Assembly (NCBI GenBank): GCA_024704765.1 | Contig: JAKMXF010000297.1 | Coordinates: 426,921-490,920, forward strand | Source: Oopsacas minuta | Taxonomy: Eukaryota; Porifera; Hexactinellida; Lyssacinosida; Leucopsacidae | DNA length: 64,000 nt | Direction: 5' to 3' | Shown: positions 57,120 through 64,000 of the stretch, one piece after another | Numbering within the stretch: the first letter of the stretch is position 1 | Layout: every line of letters starts with the position of its first letter | The notes under the pieces: model-generated | Database searches by the model: none | The model's input: the letters and a program-made list of their open reading frames with translations, nothing else | What the model was told of the DNA's origin: nothing | Program-made: the position numbers and the translations under genes

Positions 57120-60100
57120 TCACAATATATGTCTTATCAGTTCTGGGGATCGCTTAGCTAGTACATCCAGAATTTTCATTTTAATAGAATATCCTGATCC
57201 GGGAAGGATTCCGACAACACTTTTGATATTAGCGAGATGAGCTGAGTGGATAGATTCCGGAGGATCTGAATAGAGATTAGCCTCCCAGCACTCTAATGCT
57301 TGATCCATGTGAGCTTGATAGTATAGACAGAATCCTATGTTGTTCATAGCTGATGAACATGGGGAAAGTTCTAGAACTCTTCTGAAGGTTTGTTCAGCTT
57401 GAGAGAAACGTCTTTCTGCGATCTCTAATAAACCACAAGCCATTAAGTAGCGAGGATATTGTTCAGGATTCTCTAGATTATCCTTAGCAATTTGTAACTC
57501 TTGAGTAGCAGCAGGAATGTTGCCGACGAGAATGTAAATCTAATAATAACTATCAATAAATATCACAATGTAGAAATTGTATACGAATAAGTTACATAGA
57601 TACAAGAATGCTCAATTGGTATTCACAGCTTTGTAGGAGATTAATAGAATTCAAGTGAAATATTTCCATCAATTCTCTGAATAAAATAGAGTAGGACCTG
57701 CATCCAAGGCCTCCTGGGTGCTCAACCCACTTACATTGACGGCGCTCTAAATATGGATATGGAGATGGGGCAAAGCCAAAAGGCCAATCAAAATGTTGAA
57801 TAAATATTCGCACAATCAAAATCGTGTTATATAACTTATATTACCCACTTATGCCAGATTTGCATCCAAAAAATAAATATCATCGATATCCTATGGCTAA
57901 GGCATCCGGCATATCAATTTGAATATATAGGAAGATGGCAGTGTAAAGCTAGCGTCGTCACTTCACCTATTACCATTATAAATATTAGACAGAGCTACAA
58001 TATAACACTTAAATTGCAAGAGGACACCTCTTTCATCAAAGCTGGCGCCAGCCATTACTCTTGAATATTAAACAAAATCAAAAAAGATATATTTTGTAGA
58101 GTACACAGTACTATGATATATAGCTATAGCTTACCCTACTCTTAATGATAGAACAATCTGCTAACATAGCAGGCTGTTCCTTAGCCATGTTAGAGAATAT
58201 TAGTCTAGCGTTATAATAGTCCTTCAAGGAAACGAAAGTGCTCCCAATAGCTAGAAAAATTCTGTTAATCCTCTTTTGCCAGAGATTGATACCTTTAGAT
58301 TTTGCAAGTTCTGAAGCCTCCAATCCAAGAATGTGTTGTTTAACTCTCTGTGCAGTGTGTAATAGAAAGTAAAGCCTGTCTAGAGAACGTCTGTGTTGTC
58401 CTAGCAAATGTGGGAGAGATGAGTATAAGAGTACAAGCCCGAAAGGTACCATCCAACCACATTTGCCTCCATACCTATAACATCAATAAACAAATAATAG
58501 CAGTTTTAAGAAATTACATATTTAAGAGCTTTTTTCAATTTCAGGATTTTAATAAAATTAATTAAATCCACAAATAAATTAAAATTCAAAAAAATTATTT
58601 AATTATTCATTAATTAGAAATTGTAAGCAATCATAATATGTACCTGTCAGGATAGAATTCAAAATACATATCAGGTCTGTCAAAGTTAGAACCTGCTAGT
58701 GCCTCTATCTCATCCTCCAGTTCCCGTTTCAATCCCAACTTAAGCATAAGGCTGAATCTAGCTAACCACATCTGTAGAATTAGTGGAGAATACTCTACGT
58801 TGTTCTGTTTAGCACTGACAGAGCGTGTTTGTAGAATGAGGTCACGAGTTAGATGTAGTGCGTCAATATAGTTACCTACCCCTACTAGCTTCTCCAGCCC
58901 TCCAGATGTCACCTCTACTTCAGCGAGACAGATGCGGGGTTGATAACCTACTCTGATGTCATAGTCTGTCAGTCTGGATTCAATCTTGTGAGGAGCAATT
59001 GATTCATGACAGGTCAGGTCTTGAGGAATAGGATGCTGGTTTATGTACTTTCTCTGAGAATAATTGAATAAAGATTACCGCTTACCAAGTAATTCTATAT
59101 TGTATATACTAATACTCTTACCTGTTGCATAGCCTCTCTGGTGACAACTCCAGGAATCCATAGTGTAGAGTATATACTGTATTCGTCAGCAGTGAGCATG
59201 AAGTGAGGACATGTAGCATATTTATCACTCTTATTTGTGTGTATATTCTCATCATCAGAGCCAGAATCATGCGATGAGGGAGATACATCGGTTGGTATTA
59301 GTAAGCATTCTTGATTACTGTCTTGAATAGCGTCAGGAATAGTCATCATGGTATCTAGTTCCTCCAATTCAGATGTTGTCCTAACAATAGGAAGACTAGG
59401 CTTAGAAACAGGGTCTTCCTCATCAAGAGGATGTGTATCTGTTATCTCTGGGGTGTTAACATCAGAAAGGGGTAGCAAACCTTCTTTTGAAGGTGACGTT
59501 AGGATCACATCGGATTCTTGATCTCCATTGCCTACTAAAGAGGATTTTTTAAAATAAAAACGTAGTAATAATCAGAATTTCCTTACAATTTCAAACAATA
59601 GCATAGAATTCTGGTCAGTTTGAAAACTAAATCTTTACACAATTTCTAAACACAAGTATACAGTCCAACCTCCGAATCCGGAATTCCAAGATCCGGCACC
59701 ATTTTCCAAAAGGTTTGAAATTAATTTGACCATTTTCAGTTAATTTTCCTTTTAAGAGAGTTGTCTTTAGTTGTACATTTAATTTAATTTTGTAACTGAA
59801 AACCGTAAAACATCTAGCTACGTAATTCAAAAGCATTTCGAAATTTATCTTTTAAATATGCAGTAGATTCCGGTTATAAGAACATTATATGCAATTCCTG
59901 ACGATGTTCTTATAACCGGCATTCACTGTGCTAATTTGATCTACTATAGAGTTATCGTTATTTCTGAGGCATCCTCCGGACGAGATTGCGCGGATCTCAA
60001 AGGTTCTGCCGTATCGAATTGATTAAATATTAATTAACATCGTATTATAAGAAATTAGTTCTTACTTCCTCCAAGCTTGTAAGTCAACTGCTTATCAGAA

Positions 60101-61861
60101 GGTAATGTCCACTTGACCAGATGTTCAACCAATTCAGGATTCTTCTGCAACCACATCTCAAACTCATTTGGTGATAGCTTATTCGTTCTGCTGACGTCAC
60201 ACTCATGGAATGCTTGTTCTACTATCCGAGTTACTATGTCAGAAATAGCTCCTTCATTCAGTAGTGCAGAATTCTAAAAAAAGTACAGATAGATCTGTCA
60301 GTTAATAATCTAAATAGATTAGGTAGACGGAACTTCTGTCGCCCATAATTCTAACCTGGAAAATATATTAGTGATAGCTATTAGGGCTTTCATCGCAAGG
60401 GGAGTTAGTCAAGATTCCGGCGCCGGAACATATTTTGGCCAGGGTGGGTGCAAAACATTTGAACCTCAAATAGATATCATGAAATTGTAAATAATATAAA
60501 GTAATATGTCCAAAATTTTCAGGAACATAACCCCCACGAACGCAGCGGGATTCCTGTACGTGATTGACTGCATTTATATACTTATTGGTCTAAATCATCG
60601 AGGGTAGGTACCCAGCCTCCACCCCTAGTTTTGGCACACCTGAATTCGGGAAACAAGCCTAATATTCGTTGAAAATTCAGAAAATCTGCCGATCTCATTC
60701 ACAGTAGAATTCGGATAAGATGTACCACCTTGTCTAACAAAATATTAGTACGTACAGTCACTACAGTGCTACCAAGTGTGACAATGGAATTTCCTGGAGA
60801 TTAAATTTCTCAAGTATCTGATTTGTTAGGTAAAAGTTGTAAAAGTTGAAAACTTTTAATCACCTAGATATAAGCTTTATATGAGACAGCGTAGGGAAAT
60901 CGTGAGAGAGCATTAGTTTTAATCGTGCTTGAAACAGTTAATGTTAAATCTAACATTATCCAAGATGAATTTAGAAGATTACAAATGGTTTGTCGGACTA
61001 TACATGTGAATTTGTATTGTTTGACTCTATTTCAGAACAGAAACACTGTCAATTTAAAGAGGTCTTCTGGATTATACTGGTGTCGGTTTATGCAGGTTCC
61101 ACTGTATTTCCTAAATAATAACCAAGAATGCAGGCGTAATAATAGGTAGAGATGAAACTTCATACGTAGTCTACGTAAATTTATGGAGACTTGGAAGCAC
61201 TGGTACGTATTAAACGGGTGAAAGCCTTATCCGAATAGGCAAGGGCGTAGCTAGCATTGAGGCAGAAGAGACAACTGCCTCCTCGCTCTGTGATTTCTTG
61301 TTATGCCAAAAAGGGATTGATTATAATGAATGAGAATTAATTTTTGGTTTGTAAAAAGTAGTACGTATTAACCAAGGGTACGTCTATCCGATAACTGTAA
61401 CACATTTATAGTAGTTACCAGGCAGATTGTACCTGCATCTTTCCACAGCCCTTCAGTACAAGCTGTGTAGAAGATAGAATTATATTCAGCATAGTACTAA
61501 GTTCGTTCCTATCAATACCATCTCCACCTGATATATTGAACATAGAGAATAGCAGCTGACATTTCTCATGAAAAGAGCCATGTAATAACATTGCTACTCC
61601 AGAAACGAATTCTTCAAAATCTATAGTGTTAGTTTTCTTACAGTCTAGAGCTTGGAAGAGGCGCTCCCCCAGTAATAACGGTAACTTAAAATATTCACTG
61701 AAAGCTTCAAGGTTCAACACTTGTCCACCATGACCTGCCTTCGCATGTAACTCTTTAAATGAAGCACTAACAGCGGCAACCTCAAGTAAAGACAGTTGAG
61801 AGATTAGTTCTGCGTAATCTCCCTCCCCTGGATTTGTTTCTGAGCTCTCTGTTTGGCCCAT
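57120..61861 (-). CDS. TRAPPC12: TRAPPC12 with an EF-hand N-terminal module (putative chimera)
   Basis: TRAPPC12 is a TPR subunit of TRAPP III (ER-Golgi transport, autophagy). Four exons code for it: 59122-59534, 58644-59053, 58135-58474, 57120-57539. Matches include WIPGVVTREAMQQ, LQMWLARFSLMLKLGLK, PDMYFEFYPDRY, WMVPFGLVLLYS, SLDRLYFLL and the TPR end. The first of these has no early in-frame ATG and begins in phase 1. Two upstream exons, 61433-61861 and 60066-60273, end in phases 0 and 1 and so join exactly, giving 739 residues. They start MGQTESS (myristoylation-like) and hold three EF-hand loops (starting DCKKTNTIDF, NISGGDGIDR, DVSRTNKLSP), resembling the N-terminal half of MEAK7 or the USP32 EF-hand region. 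No TLDc or protease exons lie between. Either a true fusion, or two adjacent genes, one of them truncated. Confidence 0.75.
59861..59928. mobile_element. 68-bp palindromic MITE in the EF-hand/TRAPPC12 linking intron
   Basis: CAGTAGATTCCGGTTATAAG then AACAT, short centre, and the near-perfect reverse ending CACTG. Same family as 36296-36626. It sits in the 531-bp intron that links the EF-hand exons to the TRAPPC12 exons. Confidence 0.75.
60988..61104. mobile_element. Partial MITE, reversed copy of 26283-26441
   Basis: Matches the reverse complement of 26283-26441, including TATTTCAGAWCAGAAACACT and the terminus GGTGTCGGTTTATGCAGGTT followed by CCACTG. The left end is missing or diverged. It lies in the intron between the two EF-hand exons. 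Confidence 0.65.
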
Positions 61862-62433
61862 CCCACTTGTCAAGAATATGTCTGTCAGGGAACTGTCTAA
61901 TCAGTGGATTATTCAATCTGAGCCTGTAAAACCACAAGAAAAGCGAAATTGTTAACAAATAGGGAACCCTCATTATTCATACGGAATATGTACACATTGC
62001 ACAGATCAATCGCTACGCTGAATTAAATTTAAGATTAGAATGAAAGTAATCATACTGTAGTACTTGAAAAGGTTTTACGTATAAAAGAGTGTCCTAAACA
62101 CCTAAACACAGGAATAGTTAAAATATTAATGGCAGTACCACTTTTGAAATTGTGCGCCAGTGCTTTCCATGATTACGTAACGCAGAATATACCCATTATC
62201 CTAGAAGTGACATTATTAAAGTTTAAACAGTCCATTTAATGTGAGAAAGCATCAAGTTTTGTTGATTGTTATGGAGAGTATTATCTAAAGCATAAATTCA
62301 CCTAAGAAACTAACATTCAACATCCAAATCATAAATTCATAATGCTATCCCAGATGACATAAGGCTGAGACAGAATGAAGCGCTGGGGATCGGCCCTGAG
62401 GGCGGGTCCCGCGCTTATACAAACACCCAACGG
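61862..62433. other. Spacer between ABCE1 and the EF-hand/TRAPPC12 gene
   Basis: 572 bases: the ABCE1 3' UTR at the right, including the GC-rich hairpin at 62378-62416, and the promoter or leader of the EF-hand exon at the left. Nothing else seen. Confidence 0.5.
62378..62416. repeat. GC-rich interrupted palindrome in the ABCE1 3' UTR
   Basis: Nested pairing arms: AAGCGC with GCGCTT outside, GGGA with TCCC in the middle and GCCCT with AGGGC inside. It begins 17 bases after the ABCE1 stop and would form a strong hairpin in the mRNA. Confidence 0.65.
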
Positions 62434-64000
62434 TTAGGAGTCAATGAAGAAATAATTCCCACTGGCTTTCTGCTCGGAATCTTTAACTGAATGGAGCTTG
62501 TTAATCCTAGGACGATGATTGCTAGGATCACGTCGGAATGTTATCTCAAGAGATTTGAGGAATTTATTAATCCCTGTCAGCAGAATCTGAGGACTAGTAG
62601 CTAGCGTTTTAACAGAAGGAATACCTTCAAACACGATAACACGATCAGCGAGATAGGTAGCCATTATGAAGTCATGTTCTACTATAAATGCAGTCTTCTT
62701 TGCGTGAAGAATAAATCGTTTTATAACTTTAGAAGCAATCAGCCGCTGCTCAGAGTCCAAATAAGCAGACGGTTCATCTATTAGATAAATATCAGCTGGT
62801 TTTCCTAGACATAGAGTAATAGCAACTCTCTGTAGCTCTCCTCCTGATAAATGCTTCACTGATTGATCATACAAGTTCTCCATGTTGAGAGGTTTAATGA
62901 CGTCACTAATGAATTGTGGGTGTATGTATGCATCTCTGATCTTAGAATGAAACAGCTGTTGTACACTCCCATCAAATGAAGGAGATATCTTCTGAGGCTT
63001 ATAGCTTATGTTAAGTTGTGGAATCTCTATCCCACTCTCTGGAGGAGTGAGGCCAGCTAGCATTCTGATGAAAGTAGTCTTACCAGTGCCATTCTCTCCC
63101 AATAACACGATTATTTCAGAGTCCGTAAACTCTCCCTCCACAACGGATAATGAGAACTCACCCAGGTTCTTATCCATGTTAGGGTAACCATAACGTCTAA
63201 TACGCTTAACCTCCTCACTCTCAGTCGTCTCTGCTACTTTGAAAACAAGATTAGTGGGACGAAAACGTAGATTTTCGGTAGGAATGAATCCGTCCAGGAA
63301 AATATTGATCCCTTCCCGTACCCCAGCTGGGAGTGTCACTACTCCATACACCCCTGGTACCCCATACAGACAACAGATAAAGTCAGAGAGGTAGTCTAAT
63401 ACAGAGAGATCATGCTCTACTACAACTACGTAGTTCTCAGGAGATAAAAGTTTACGAATAGCTTGAGCTGCATTTAATCGTTGTTTGACATCTAAGAAGG
63501 AGGAAGGTTCATCAAACATGAAAACATCAGCTTGTTGTAGACAGGCTAATGCACAAGCAAATCTCTGTAGCTCTCCTCCTGACAACTCAGAGATATCTCT
63601 ACCTCTTAAGTTCCCAAGTTCAAACATTTCTACGTATCTGTCTTGCTCCTTCTTTTCGTCCTTCTTGTCCAGTAACTGCTGGACAGATCCCTTCACAGCT
63701 TTAGGGATCTGATCAACAGATTGAGGCTTGATCACAGCTTTCACTTTGTCTTCCAGTACTCGCATGAAATAGCTCTGTAGCTCAGAGCCCCTAAAGTGTA
63801 TGAGTATGTCTTTCCAGTCAGGAGGCTGGTCCCACCTGCCTAGATTCGGTTTCAGCTTTCCAGCTAGGATCTTAAGTGCAGTAGATTTACCTATGCCATT
63901 AGTGCCTACCAGTCCCAGCACCTGACCAGGTCTGGGCATAGGCAGACGATGCAATTTGAATGAGTTAGCACTGTAGCGATGAGTCGTGTCTTTATTCAGG
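62434..64000 (-). CDS. ABCE1: ABCE1 / RLI1 ribosome recycling factor, 3' exon
   Basis: ABCE1 is the iron-sulfur ABC ATPase that splits 80S ribosomes after eRF1-driven termination; it also helps initiation. The visible exon runs from the right edge (frame open, ...[15 protein letters not shown]) to TAA at 62434, about 521 codons. ABC1: Walker [10 protein letters not shown], signature LSGGELQRF, Walker [10 protein letters not shown], switch His VEHDLSVLD. Hinge: [22 protein letters not shown]2: Walker [10 protein letters not shown], signature LSGGELQRV, Walker [27 protein letters not shown]. The C-terminus SGNYFFIDS matches the family end, so TAA acts as stop here. The N-terminal 4Fe-4S domain (about 75 residues) lies beyond the window. 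No catalytic residue is missing. Confidence 0.98.
   Translation of the reverse strand, partial: LNKDTTHRYSANSFKLHRLPMPRPGQVLGLVGTNGIGKSTALKILAGKLKPNLGRWDQPPDWKDILIHFRGSELQSYFMRVLEDKVKAVIKPQSVDQIPKAVKGSVQQLLDKKDEKKEQDRYVEMFELGNLRGRDISELSGGELQRFACALACLQQADVFMFDEPSSFLDVKQRLNAAQAIRKLLSPENYVVVVEHDLSVLDYLSDFICCLYGVPGVYGVVTLPAGVREGINIFLDGFIPTENLRFRPTNLVFKVAETTESEEVKRIRRYGYPNMDKNLGEFSLSVVEGEFTDSEIIVLLGENGTGKTTFIRMLAGLTPPESGIEIPQLNISYKPQKISPSFDGSVQQLFHSKIRDAYIHPQFISDVIKPLNMENLYDQSVKHLSGGELQRVAITLCLGKPADIYLIDEPSAYLDSEQRLIASKVIKRFILHAKKTAFIVEHDFIMATYLADRVIVFEGIPSVKTLATSPQILLTGINKFLKSLEITFRRDPSNHRPRINKLHSVKDSEQKASGNYFFIDS

Noticed and set aside
59627-59836. Frame in the linking intron as a missing MEAK7 TLDc exon
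   Set aside because: The translation has none of the TLDc Gly, Trp and Asn pattern and lacks good splice sites.

Overview
The window is nuclear DNA from an AT-rich, intron-bearing eukaryote, almost certainly an invertebrate animal. Animal-type genes include a WAVE/SCAR actin regulator, PLD3/4, WDR45, MCRS1, TXNDC17, TRAPPC12 and a Maf-like bZIP factor. Introns follow GT-AG, AATAAA signals follow several genes, and many genes have one exon. A compact early-branching animal such as a sponge is possible, but nothing here proves it. The genetic code looks standard: ABCE1 and ETF1 end on TAA, and WDR45 ends on TGA, where their relatives end.

Left part (1-20.6 kb): a partial unrecognised plus-strand gene; a WASF gene whose first intron holds the whole COG8 gene on the same strand; two divergent copies of a GT32-type glycosyltransferase flanking an NHL propeller gene and a tiny PPxY membrane protein; a TPR-SET gene with an in-frame stop; and WDR45. 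Middle (20.6-42 kb): translation release factor eRF1 (ETF1, five exons, one 5.3-kb intron), TXNDC17, a Maf-like bZIP gene and long gene-poor DNA full of small inverted-repeat elements. Right part (42-64 kb): a PLD3/4-like gene, MCRS1, an eight-exon PDZ-PH-PH scaffold gene, a TRAPPC12 gene that seems to start with EF-hand exons, and the 3' part of ABCE1.

Functional links are few. ETF1 ends translation and ABCE1 then splits the ribosome; both are on the minus strand about 32 kb apart. COG8 and TRAPPC12 serve Golgi trafficking, and WDR45 and TRAPPC12 also touch autophagy. The rest is probably chance neighbourhood.

Most notable: eRF1 carries SIKS where NIKS is nearly universal; a phase-consistent EF-hand/TRAPPC12 chimera; same-strand nesting of COG8 in WASF; a Maf-like bZIP without the invariant DNA-contacting Asn; a TPR-SET frame split by TAA; and many TA-flanked MITE families, one of which makes up most of the short intron next to the eRF1 GGQ codons. 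All exon models come from reading splice sites and similarity by eye, without searches.
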